Assembly: GCA_007122945.1 (NCBI GenBank)
Contig: SKSP01000392.1
Span: forward strand, 1 to 5,759
Length of the DNA stretch: 5,759 bases
Direction of reading: 5' to 3'
Origin: Ilumatobacteraceae bacterium
Lineage (GTDB): Bacteria > Actinomycetota > Acidimicrobiia > Acidimicrobiales > Ilumatobacteraceae
Positions 1 to 5,223 of this stretch are shown here, piece after piece. The position numbers were made by a program, and so were the translations under genes. Below the pieces are notes generated by a model. That model was not told where the DNA came from and made no database searches. It saw nothing but the letters and a program-made list of their open reading frames with translations. The stretch's first letter is position 1. Every line of letters starts with the position of its first letter.

Positions 1-730
1 CGCGGCGGGCGATGCGTGACTCGAGCTCCATCAGATCGGGCGAGATGTCGAGACCGACCTCCTCGTCGAGCACCTTCCGGAACTCGGGGACCACGCGCAG
101 TGCGTCGGTCTGGCGGCCGGCCCCGTAGTAGGCCCGCATCAGCAGCTCGCGTGGGTGCTCGCGGTAGGGCTCGTCGTCGACCAGCGCCCGTGCCGCCGCC
201 ACGGCCTCGTCGAACCGGCCGAGCCCCGACAGTGCCTCGATCCTGAGCGCGCGCGCCTCGACCCGGAGCTCCTCCAGGCGAACGCACTCGGGCCGACACC
301 AGTCCTCGTCGGCCAGCTCCCCGTAGGGGCGGCCGCGCCACCGACCCAACGCCGTGTCGAGGACCGAGAGGGCGCTGGCGTCGTCGGCCGCCCGGAGCAG
401 GACGCGTGCGTCGCTCACGTCGCGCTCGAACGCCCGGCTGTCGACCGCGTCGTCGGGGACGTCGAGGCGGTAGCCGGGCCGCCGGAACACGAGGGCGTCG
501 TGGTGCTCGGTGCCGAGCGCCTGGCGCAGGCGGGTCACGTAGCTCTTCAGGCTCGATTCGGCGGCGTCGGGTGGCGTGCCCTCCCACACCACCTCCACGA
601 GCCGGTCGACGGACACGACCGAGCCGCCTGCCACCACCAGGGCGCCCAGCAGCCGCTCCTGGCGCGGACCGAGACGCACCTCGCCGCCGTCACGGATCAC
701 CGCGACGGGACCGAGTACCGAGATGTGCAC
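1..730 (-). CDS. SARP/BTAD-family transcriptional regulator, 5' part (C-terminus outside window)
   Basis: Minus-strand frame, open from 730 to the left edge (243 codons seen). Residues 1-91 form a winged-helix OmpR/PhoB-like DNA-binding domain of the SARP type: it opens V-H-I-S-V-L-G-P, has LGPRQERLLGAL at 20-31, SLKSYVTRLRQALG at 60-73 and the closing RRPGYRL at 83-89. From about residue 96 to the edge is a bacterial transcriptional activator (BTAD) helical domain, recognisable by ALGRWRGRPYGELAD, the EELRVEARALRIEAL helix and a GLDISPDL segment near the edge. Family members usually activate secondary-metabolite or stress genes as DNA-bound oligomers; the target here is unknown. I chose GTG 730 because GGGAGG lies about 10 nt upstream and the protein then begins exactly at the family's first strand. 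An in-frame ATG at 763 would add 11 residues but has no ribosome site. Whether an ATPase, TPR or other domain follows cannot be seen. Confidence 0.9.
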   Translation of the reverse strand, partial: MHISVLGPVAVIRDGGEVRLGPRQERLLGALVVAGGSVVSVDRLVEVVWEGTPPDAAESSLKSYVTRLRQALGTEHHDALVFRRPGYRLDVPDDAVDSRAFERDVSDARVLLRAADDASALSVLDTALGRWRGRPYGELADEDWCRPECVRLEELRVEARALRIEALSGLGRFDEAVAAARALVDDEPYREHPRELLMRAYYGAGRQTDALRVVPEFRKVLDEEVGLDISPDLMELESRIARR

Positions 731-750
731 GGTGCGGGGTCCTCCCGGGC

Positions 751-803
751 GTGCAACCGGCATGACACCACGGTCACCGAGCCCGGTTGCACGGCGGTTG
801 CAC
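751..803 (-). promoter_or_regulatory. Candidate SARP operator: three GTGCAACCG copies
   Basis: On the regulator's sense strand GTGCAACCG occurs at 803-795 and again at 792-784, an offset of exactly 11 bp. An inverted copy, CCGGTTGCAC, lies at 760-751, just before the ribosome site. SARP proteins are known to bind direct repeats of about 7 bp recurring every 11 bp, so this is a good candidate for autoregulation or for control of the rightward gene at 1001. A TAATGT box (807-802) could be a -10 element for the regulator, in which case the repeats would lie downstream of the transcription start and favour repression. No convincing -35 is visible. The repeats are seen directly; the binding role is inferred. 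Confidence 0.5.
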
Positions 804-1000
804 ATTACTCCGACGCACGGAGCCCCTGGTCACGACGCCCGACGGATCGGTGGTCGGACGTCGGTCGACAGGTCCGATGCGTCGATCGGCATCGCTGCTG
901 CGATCGCCGTGTGACACCGCTGGCGCACCGTCTCGTCACCGCCGCAGCACCCAGGCCCGCACCCGGCGGTCCACGCGGGCACCGTCCAGGAGGACTCGAC
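764..1000. other. Divergent intergenic region without a convincing gene
   Basis: About 237 bp between the leftward regulator and the rightward gene at 1001. Besides the GTGCAACCG repeats it holds an inverted repeat CGATGC (875-880) / GCATCG (889-894) with an 8-nt spacer, which may be an operator or chance in this CG-rich stretch. No promoter with good -35 and -10 boxes for the gene at 1001 was found by eye. Open frames crossing it have no ribosome site and give arginine-rich low-complexity translations. Confidence 0.4.
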
Positions 1001-1369
1001 ATGACCGTTCATCCCAGCCCCATCCATCCGGCTCGCCGTCCAGACCGGTCGAGCACGAACGCCACGAACGCCACGAACGCGACGAACGCGACGTGGTGGC
1101 GTCGCGCCGCGGTCACCGTCGTCGGCGCCGCGGTCCTGCTCACCGCCGCGTCGAGCGGTTCGGCGTCGTCGTCCCCTGGCGTCGCGCCGAGCGACGCCGA
1201 CCCGCCCGACTGCCAGCCGACGTCATTTTCGACCACCGCGTCCGTCGACCAGCCGCCGGACCGCCGGATCCCCGGAGCTGCCGACGGCTGGTTCACGGCG
1301 GGTCCGCCGGTGGCACCACCGCGACCCGTGAACGACGGCGCCCTCCGTATCGACAGTCGGTACCTCTGA
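1001..1369 (+). CDS. Small putative exported protein with N-A-T tripeptide repeats, function unknown
   Basis: 122 codons plus stop. ATG 1001 is preceded by a near-perfect ribosome site AGGAGG (988-993) with a 7-nt spacer, the best in the window, which makes this a real gene although the frame stays open far upstream. The protein has a proline- and arginine-rich N-terminus (1-19), four N-A-T tripeptides (20-31), WWRR (32-35), and a hydrophobic stretch AAVTVVGAAVLLTAA (36-50) followed by SSGSASSS. That reads as a signal peptide with a long N-region, with possible cleavage after Ala55, or as a single N-terminal membrane anchor. The rest (56-122) is Pro/Asp-rich with one cysteine (Cys71) and looks disordered apart from a short end. 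No family is recognised. It precedes the heliorhodopsin on the same strand by 66 bp, but cotranscription is not established. Confidence 0.65.
   Translation: MTVHPSPIHPARRPDRSSTNATNATNATNATWWRRAAVTVVGAAVLLTAASSGSASSSPGVAPSDADPPDCQPTSFSTTASVDQPPDRRIPGAADGWFTAGPPVAPPRPVNDGALRIDSRYL
1055..1093 (+). repeat. 9-bp tandem repeat (ACGAACGCC), four units
   Basis: Units start at 1055, 1064, 1073 and 1082, followed by a partial ACG. The first two units end in GCC and the last two in GCG. It lies in frame within the small exported protein and encodes the N-A-T tripeptides. The length could vary between strains by slippage without breaking the frame. Confidence 0.85.
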
Positions 1370-1435
1370 GCCGCTGCGACCGGCTGCTTCCACACGACCC
1401 ACCTTTGGGCCGCAGGGCGGAGCACACTGGTCAGC

Positions 1436-2212
1436 ATGACCGACTCACCCACGGTCGCCACCGGCGTGACCGACGAACGTCTGGCGAACCTGCGCACGTG
1501 GAACCTCGGCCTCACGGTGTTGCACGCCGTGCAGGCGATCCTGATCCTGGTGCTCGCGAGCGACTTCGCGATCACCATCACCACCACGTACCCGGAGGGC
1601 CCACCCGGCACGCGCCTCCCGGCACCGTCGGGTCTGGTCGACGTCCGCATCGGTGCGGCCGTCGCCGTGTTCCTGGCGTTGGCGGCGATCGACCACCTCG
1701 TGACGGGCACGGTCGGTCGAGGCACCTACGAGCGCGACCTGCGGCGCGGCATCAACCGCTTCCGCTGGGTCGAGTACTCGTTCAGCGCCACGATCATGGT
1801 GCTGTTGATCGCGTCGTACAGCGGCATCACCGACATCACCGCCGTGATCGCGATCGCCGGTGCCAACGTCGGCATGATCCTGTTCGGCTGGCTGCAGGAG
1901 CGCATGAACCCGCCCGGTCGCACCACCACCACGATGATGCCGTTCTGGTTCGGCACCCTGATCGGGCTCGCACCCTGGGTGGCGATCGCCGTGAACGTGG
2001 TGGGTGCCGACGAGGTGCCCGGGTTCGTGTACGGGATCTTCTTCGCCCAGCTCGTGTTCTTCTTCAGCTTCGGACTCAACCAGTGGCTGCAGTACCGCGG
2101 TGTCGGGAAGTGGACCGACTACGCCTTCGGCGAGAAGGCGTACCTGGTGCTCAGCCTGGGCGCGAAGTCGGTGCTGGCGTGGCAGATCTTCGGCGGTTCG
2201 CTCGGCACCTGA
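1436..2212 (+). CDS. HeR: Heliorhodopsin (retinal-binding seven-helix protein)
   Basis: 258 residues, the usual size for heliorhodopsins. The family binds retinal through a Schiff base, has inverted topology (N-terminus in the cytoplasm) and shows a long photocycle without known ion pumping. Seven hydrophobic helices lie at about 18-42, 69-92, 107-126, 130-153, 167-191, 197-220 and 232-255. The long first loop (43-68) contains TYPEGPPGTRLPAPSG, typical of the family. The retinal lysine is Lys244 in LSLGAKSVLAWQIF. The counterion is Glu113 in RWVEYSFSA. His30 and His87 match the two histidines of the active-site cavity in characterised heliorhodopsin 48C12. FGWLQE (150-155), PFWFG (169-173) and PGFVYGI (195-201) are further family signatures. 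No proton-pump DTD-type motif is present. ATG 1436 is used; a GGAG lies 13 nt upstream, a weak spacing. The P450 gene follows after 43 bp. Confidence 0.96.
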   Translation: MTDSPTVATGVTDERLANLRTWNLGLTVLHAVQAILILVLASDFAITITTTYPEGPPGTRLPAPSGLVDVRIGAAVAVFLALAAIDHLVTGTVGRGTYERDLRRGINRFRWVEYSFSATIMVLLIASYSGITDITAVIAIAGANVGMILFGWLQERMNPPGRTTTTMMPFWFGTLIGLAPWVAIAVNVVGADEVPGFVYGIFFAQLVFFFSFGLNQWLQYRGVGKWTDYAFGEKAYLVLSLGAKSVLAWQIFGGSLGT

Positions 2213-2255
2213 CGTCCGTACACTCGGGCTGACGTCCCCCCGACGAAAGGCGAAC
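2209..2255 (+). promoter_or_regulatory. Heliorhodopsin-P450 junction with repeated CTGACGTCC and possible internal promoter
   Basis: CTGACGTCC occurs at 2209-2217 (overlapping the heliorhodopsin stop) and again at 2229-2237, 20 bp apart or about two helical turns. Each copy contains the palindrome GACGTC. Between them is TACACT (2219-2224), a plausible -10 box, with a poor -35 candidate TTCGCT (2197-2202). GAAAGG (2245-2250), 5 nt before ATG 2256, is the P450 ribosome site. Either the P450 is read with the heliorhodopsin or it has its own, possibly operator-controlled promoter. Confidence 0.35.
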
Positions 2256-3521
2256 ATGGCTGCCGAACGACTCACCCTCGAGGATCCGGGGTTCTGGCGG
2301 CGACCGCTGCAGGACCGGATGGACGATTTCGCCGCAATGAGCGAGGCCGGCCCGTTCACGCGATCGTCGGTCGTCAACGGTCTCACCGGCGAGCGCGAGG
2401 AGTACCTCGCGGTCACCCGCTTCGCCGAGCTCACCGACATCAGCCGACGCCCGCACGACTTCTGCTCGGGTCGCGGCTCGATCTCCATCGTCGACATGCC
2501 CGCCGAGGCCCAGGAGTACTTCGGGTCGTTCATCGCGATGGACGACCCGCGTCACTTCCGCCAACGCTCGATCGTCGCCCGGTCGTTCACCCCGAAGGCG
2601 CTGCAGAACGTGCTCGAGTCGGTGGAGACGATCTGTACCGAGGTGATCGACGCCATGTGCGAGCAGGGCGAGGTCGACCTCGTGGAGGCCCTCTCGCAGC
2701 CGTTCCCGCTGCTCGTGATCTGCGACATGATGGGGATCCCCCGCAGCGAGTTCAACACGGTGCTCGACGCCACGAACGTGATCCTGGGCGCGGGCGACCC
2801 GGAGTTCCTCGGCGGTCGTGAGCCGTTCCCCGCGATGCTCGAGGCGGGGATGACGCTCACCGCCATGATGGACGAGCTGGCCGCGGCCCGCCGGGAGAAT
2901 CCGACCGACGACCTCACCTCGGCGCTCGTCCACAACGAGGTGGGCGAGGAGATGTTGGCACCCGAGGAGGTCGCTCCGTTCTTCATCCTGCTGGCCGTGG
3001 CCGGCAACGACACCACCCGCACCGCCACGAGCCTCGGGATGCACCTCCTGGCGCAGAACCCCGACCAACGACGCATCTGGCAGGACGATCTCGACGGTGT
3101 CACGCCCACGGCCGTCGAGGAGATCGTGCGCGTGGCCTCGCCGGTCACGTTCATGCGGCGAACCGCCACCAGGCCGCAGACCCTGTCGGGACACGACATC
3201 GACGAGGGCGAGCGGATGATCCTGTTCTACGGCGCCGCGAACCGCGACCCGCGGGTGTTCGACGACCCCCACCGGTTCGACGTGCGGCGCGACCCCAACC
3301 CGCACGTGGGGTTCGGTGGACCGGGGCCCCACTTCTGCCTCGGCGCGCACCTCGCTCGGCGAGAGCTGGCGGTCGTGTTCCGTCAGCTCCTGACCCGGTT
3401 GCCCGACATCGAGGTGGTGGGTGAGCCCGAGTACCTCGAGGCCGCCGGTGTGCCGCTCGTGGGCGGCGTCAAGCGTCTCCCGGTCCGGTTCACCCCCACC
3501 GCCCCGCTCGGGACGAACTGA
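2256..3521 (+). CDS. Cytochrome P450 (soluble bacterial class)
   Basis: Complete 421-residue heme monooxygenase, normal length for soluble actinobacterial P450s, with no membrane anchor. Such enzymes take electrons from a ferredoxin and reductase and insert one oxygen atom into a substrate. Seen in order: the C-helix region DDPRHFRQRSIVARSFTPK (96-114), the I-helix oxygen-activation motif AGNDTTR (249-255), the K-helix E-I-V-R (Glu289, Arg292), the region around ANRDPRVFDDPHRFDV (328-343), and the heme loop FGGPGPHFCLG (353-363) with thiolate ligand Cys361. The PNPHVGFGGPGPHFCLGAHLAR style recalls the CYP124/125/142-like group that hydroxylates sterols or branched lipids, but the substrate cannot be read from sequence. 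ATG 2256 is chosen for GAAAGG 5 nt upstream; the frame is open farther up but would overlap the heliorhodopsin. No ferredoxin gene lies nearby. Confidence 0.96.
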   Translation: MAAERLTLEDPGFWRRPLQDRMDDFAAMSEAGPFTRSSVVNGLTGEREEYLAVTRFAELTDISRRPHDFCSGRGSISIVDMPAEAQEYFGSFIAMDDPRHFRQRSIVARSFTPKALQNVLESVETICTEVIDAMCEQGEVDLVEALSQPFPLLVICDMMGIPRSEFNTVLDATNVILGAGDPEFLGGREPFPAMLEAGMTLTAMMDELAAARRENPTDDLTSALVHNEVGEEMLAPEEVAPFFILLAVAGNDTTRTATSLGMHLLAQNPDQRRIWQDDLDGVTPTAVEEIVRVASPVTFMRRTATRPQTLSGHDIDEGERMILFYGAANRDPRVFDDPHRFDVRRDPNPHVGFGGPGPHFCLGAHLARRELAVVFRQLLTRLPDIEVVGEPEYLEAAGVPLVGGVKRLPVRFTPTAPLGTN

Positions 3522-3567
3522 CCCCGGCTGTCGAGAACGGAGAAGTTCCCGTCCAGCCGGGACGGGA
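3522..3567. terminator. Overlapping hairpins after the P450 gene
   Basis: Two alternative stems share one arm. CCCGGCTG (3523-3530) pairs with CAGCCGGG (3554-3561). TCCCGTCC (3547-3554) pairs with GGACGGGA (3560-3567) around a 5-nt loop. They begin directly after the P450 stop and lie just downstream, on the minus strand, of the tRNA-Arg fragment. They may end P450 transcription rightward and tRNA transcription leftward. No T-run follows on the plus strand; on the minus strand a loosely T-rich stretch (ACTTCTCCGTT) follows the compact hairpin. Confidence 0.5.
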
Positions 3568-3569
3568 TC

Positions 3570-3680
3570 CTCAGCGCGCCCGAAGGGACTCGAACCCCTG
3601 ACCTTGTGATCCGTAGACCGCTCGAAGCATGTCCGGCTGATGTCGTCTCGTGCTGAATCATGCCGTTGAGCTGGTGCTTC
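3570..3680 (-). repeat. 111-bp direct repeat, copy A (tRNA-Arg attachment junction)
   Basis: Matches 5623-5733 without gaps at 104 of 111 positions by manual alignment; mismatches are at 3589, 3600, 3606, 3619, 3629, 3653 and 3677. The left part is a tRNA-Arg 3' fragment on the minus strand. The remaining 64 bp is not tRNA but is equally conserved. The structure reads as element end plus attachment core, left by integration into the 3' half of a tRNA gene. Confidence 0.85.
3575..3616 (-). pseudogene. tRNA-Arg(ACG) 3' fragment, attachment core of copy A
   Basis: Read on the minus strand it starts at the anticodon loop CTACGGA (anticodon ACG), continues through the variable region and T-arm with loop TTCGAGT, and ends in acceptor strand CGGGCGC with discriminator G. 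CCA is not encoded. The 5' half is missing: the sequence before the loop (GAGCGGT) does not pair with the TCACA that follows it, and no matching GCGCCCG with a D-arm is found upstream. It is therefore not a functional tRNA. A break at the anticodon loop is the usual crossover site for tyrosine integrases. The stem base C at 3606 (minus strand) departs from the usual Arg sequence, suggesting decay. Confidence 0.75.
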
Positions 3681-3730
3681 AGCATCTCGGAGAACAGCTG
3701 GTCGAGCAGTTCCCGCACGCATCCCAAAAC

Positions 3731-3757
3731 GAATACCAAAGTGGTATTCTCAACGTC
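3731..3757 (+). promoter_or_regulatory. Leaderless promoter and palindromic operator of the mazEF-like module
   Basis: A perfect inverted repeat GAATACC (3731-3737) / GGTATTC (3743-3749) with a 5-nt spacer overlaps a -10 box TATTCT (3745-3750). Start codon GTG 3758 follows 7 nt later, so transcription would begin at or next to the start codon, giving a leaderless mRNA. No clear -35 is visible. Ribbon-helix-helix antitoxins are known to repress their own promoters by binding such palindromes. Confidence 0.65.
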
Positions 3758-4012
3758 GTGAGGACAGAGCAGATCGCCGTACGCCTCCCGACGGAGCAGC
3801 TCGAGGCCCTCGATGATCTCGTGGACCGGGGGGTGTACACGACCCGAGCAGCCGCTGTGCGTGCTGGCATCGAGGCGCTCGTCGAACTCGATCGACGCCG
3901 CCGAGATGACCGTTCGATCGTGGAGGGTTACCAGCGCACACCGCCGACCGATGCCGAAACCGCAGCGGCTGTGGCGTCGCTTCGCGACGCCATAGCCGAG
4001 GAGCCGTGGTGA
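3758..4012 (+). CDS. Ribbon-helix-helix antitoxin of a type II toxin-antitoxin module
   Basis: 84 residues. The N-terminus EQIAVRLP is the DNA-contacting beta strand, followed by helix TEQLEALDDLVDRG (about 12-25) and helix TTRAAAVRAGIEALVEL (about 28-44), a typical MetJ/Arc/CopG-type fold. The charged tail (45-84: RRRRDD, then ETAAAVASLRDAIAEEPW) would bind and neutralise the toxin. GTG 3758 is chosen because it starts just before the strand and sits 7 nt after a -10 box. An in-frame ATG at 3650 would add 36 residues lying in the repeat and operator, which is unlikely. The gene overlaps the toxin by 4 nt (GTGA), so translation is probably coupled. It likely represses the operon by binding the palindrome at 3731-3749 with the toxin as co-repressor; this is inferred from the family. 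Confidence 0.87.
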   Translation: MRTEQIAVRLPTEQLEALDDLVDRGVYTTRAAAVRAGIEALVELDRRRRDDRSIVEGYQRTPPTDAETAAAVASLRDAIAEEPW

Positions 4013-4326
4013 CGGAACCGAGGCGAGGCGAGGTCTGGTGGGGCGAGATCGAAGACGTCGGACGTCGACCGTTCCTCGTCATGACGAGGACAGCTGCGAT
4101 CCCGGTCCTGGACAGCTTGCTCGCAGCTCCGGTCACGCGGACCATTCGAGACATCCCCACCGAACTCCGACTGGGTACGAGTGACGGAATGCCGACGGAA
4201 TGCGTTGCGAGCTTCGACAACCTGCGTGTCGTGGCGAAGGCGTACCTGGTCCAGCGGCAGTGCACGCTCGACCCGATGCGCCTCACCGAAGCGTGCGAGG
4301 CCCTTCGCTCCGCAATCGACTGCTGA
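4009..4326 (+). CDS. MazF/PemK-family endoribonuclease toxin
   Basis: 105 residues, normal for MazF. Family toxins are sequence-specific mRNA interferases that stop growth when the antitoxin is degraded. Visible signatures: RRGEVWWGEIE at 5-15 (family first strand and S1-S2 loop), GRRPFLVMTR at 18-27 with conserved Arg20, AAPVTRTIRD at 39-48 with a conserved Thr43 at the end of a strand, TECVASFDNLRVVAKAYL at 63-80, and a C-terminal helix (89-103). These match the fold, but the cut sequence cannot be predicted. Start GTG 4009 gives the classic GTGA overlap with the antitoxin stop and a 5-nt spacing to GAGGAG (3998-4003). GTG 4006 is possible, but the spacing would be only 2 nt. All motifs appear intact, so an active toxin is likely. 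Confidence 0.9.
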   Translation: MTEPRRGEVWWGEIEDVGRRPFLVMTRTAAIPVLDSLLAAPVTRTIRDIPTELRLGTSDGMPTECVASFDNLRVVAKAYLVQRQCTLDPMRLTEACEALRSAIDC

Positions 4327-4525
4327 AACGGCGTCGAGGGGCAGTCTCTCGTCTCGATCGAGCCGAGCGTTCTGGGACACGGGTTGCCGCGATCGTGCTG
4401 ACCAGAACGCTCCATTCGGGTGCCCTTGACCCGGGATCCGGGATCCGCGCACGAGTTCCGGCGATGTGTGCGCGCGATGTGTGGGCGCTGAGGACTCGGT
4501 ATCGCTCAGTTCGAGGATCGGGATG
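4327..4525. other. Gap between convergent toxin genes, with inverted and tandem repeats
   Basis: No gene is supported here. An 11-bp perfect inverted repeat, GAGCGTTCTGG (4365-4375) / CCAGAACGCTC (4402-4412), encloses a 26-nt loop with a further CACG/CGTG pairing and could act as a bidirectional terminator, though no T-run follows. Farther right are a 7-bp tandem repeat CGGGATC (4432-4445) and a direct repeat GCGATGTGTG at 4461-4470 and 4474-4483. All look like non-coding spacer sequence. Confidence 0.45.
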
Positions 4526-4957
4526 TCACGGCAGGGTAGCTGGAGCGACAGCGAGGCCCACCGCGGCGGCGCCGGCGTGAAGGCGCTCGTCCCACACCGC
4601 GACGGTGAGATCTGTCGAGCCGAGTGCGAGCGCACTGGCGAGGTGCACCGCGTCAGCCCCGCGGAGCTGGTGACTTGCTGCGAGCGAACCGGCAGCTCGC
4701 TCGACGTCGGCTGACAACGCGACCGGACGCATCGATGCCCAGAACAGCTCCCAGTCAGACGCAACCGCCGACGCCTCCGACGAGGTCAGATCGTGGTTGC
4801 GGCCGGCGGCTGCGAGTGCTGCGCAGACCTCCGGATAGGCCAGTCGACTCGACAGCGCTACATCGCACGCGTTCCACAATGCTGTGGCGATGTCGGAACC
4901 GACCTCTTCGAGCACGAGCTTGACGAGCGCGCTCGAATCGAAATAGACGAGGGCCAC
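4526..4957 (-). CDS. vapC: VapC-family PIN-domain ribonuclease toxin
   Basis: 143 residues, typical of VapC. PIN toxins are magnesium-dependent ribonucleases that usually cut tRNA or rRNA. The acidic metal-binding residues are all present: Asp7 in YFDSSALVKL, Glu43 in AYPEVCAAL, Asp102 in LRGADAVHLASAL and Asp123 in AVWDERLHAGA. The protein begins directly at the first strand, supporting start GTG 4957. It follows the antitoxin stop by 2 nt on the same strand, so the two are one operon with coupled translation. The module points toward, and converges with, the MazF-like module. Because the active-site residues are intact the toxin is probably functional; its RNA target is unknown. Confidence 0.92.
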   Translation of the reverse strand: MALVYFDSSALVKLVLEEVGSDIATALWNACDVALSSRLAYPEVCAALAAAGRNHDLTSSEASAVASDWELFWASMRPVALSADVERAAGSLAASHQLRGADAVHLASALALGSTDLTVAVWDERLHAGAAAVGLAVAPATLP

Positions 4958-4959
4958 GC

Positions 4960-5223
4960 TCAGCGACGCTGCTCGCTGACGATGTCCGCAACCGGCCGTT
5001 TCGGAGTCGGTCGTCGCCGGTCACCGGCGACCGGCCGGGTCGAGTGCGTTGGGCGACTGATGACACCCTGGGCGGTGAGCCGGTCGATCGTCGGTGTCGA
5101 GTCGAGCGCGACGATTCGAGCAACCGGAGTTCCTCGATCCGTGATCACGATGTCATTGCCCTCGCGTGCCGCGTCGATCCACCGGCCGAGGTGAGCTCTG
5201 AGTTCGGTGACTGCGACGTACAT
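4960..5223 (-). CDS. vapB: Phd/YefM-type antitoxin of the vapBC module
   Basis: 87 residues. The N-terminal half MYVAVTELRAHLGRWIDAAR followed by EGNDIVITDRGTPVARIVALD (about 1-41) is the DNA-binding and dimerisation fold of Phd/YefM antitoxins: TELRAHL on helix 1, then the paired strands IVIT and PVARIV around D-R-G. The C-terminal half (42-87) is Pro/Arg-rich and probably disordered until it wraps the PIN toxin. Pairing of a Phd-like antitoxin with a VapC toxin is common in actinobacteria. ATG 5223 starts 6 nt after a -10 box (TACACT, 5235-5230), so the mRNA is probably leaderless; TGAGG is only 1 nt from the ATG, too close to serve as a ribosome site. It probably represses its own promoter through the GTAC palindromes upstream. 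Confidence 0.88.
   Translation of the reverse strand: MYVAVTELRAHLGRWIDAAREGNDIVITDRGTPVARIVALDSTPTIDRLTAQGVISRPTHSTRPVAGDRRRPTPKRPVADIVSEQRR

Noticed and set aside
155..1369. One long plus-strand gene reaching from 155 to the stop at 1369
   Set aside because: Its first part is the antisense of the SARP gene and the middle is low-complexity. The true start is ATG 1001 with AGGAGG upstream.
787..2232. Plus-strand open frame of 481 codons
   Set aside because: It is an Arg/His-rich, out-of-frame shadow of the heliorhodopsin region with no domain, kept open by high GC.
2004..2255. Extended N-terminus of the P450
   Set aside because: Would overlap the heliorhodopsin 3' end out of frame with Ser/Arg-rich sequence; ATG 2256 with GAAAGG gives a standard P450 N-terminus.
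1445..2533. Minus-strand open frame across heliorhodopsin and P450
   Set aside because: Antisense shadow; no recognisable domain and no ribosome site, while the plus strand holds two clear protein families.
3575..3616. A functional tRNA-Arg
   Set aside because: Only the 3' part from the anticodon loop is present; no D-arm, 5' acceptor strand or pairing anticodon stem. The same applies at 5628-5669.
2151..3722. Minus-strand open frame of 523 codons antisense to the P450
   Set aside because: Arg/His/Glu-rich shadow of the P450 codons; runs through the tRNA fragment and hairpins, which a real gene would not.
3383..3739. Minus-strand gene of 118 codons spanning repeat A
   Set aside because: It reads through the tRNA fragment into the antisense of the P450. 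Only the short repeated segment looks coding-like, noted as a finding.
3758..5223. CRISPR array or origin of replication
   Set aside because: No regularly spaced repeats with unique spacers, no DnaA-box cluster or AT-rich segment was seen anywhere in the window.
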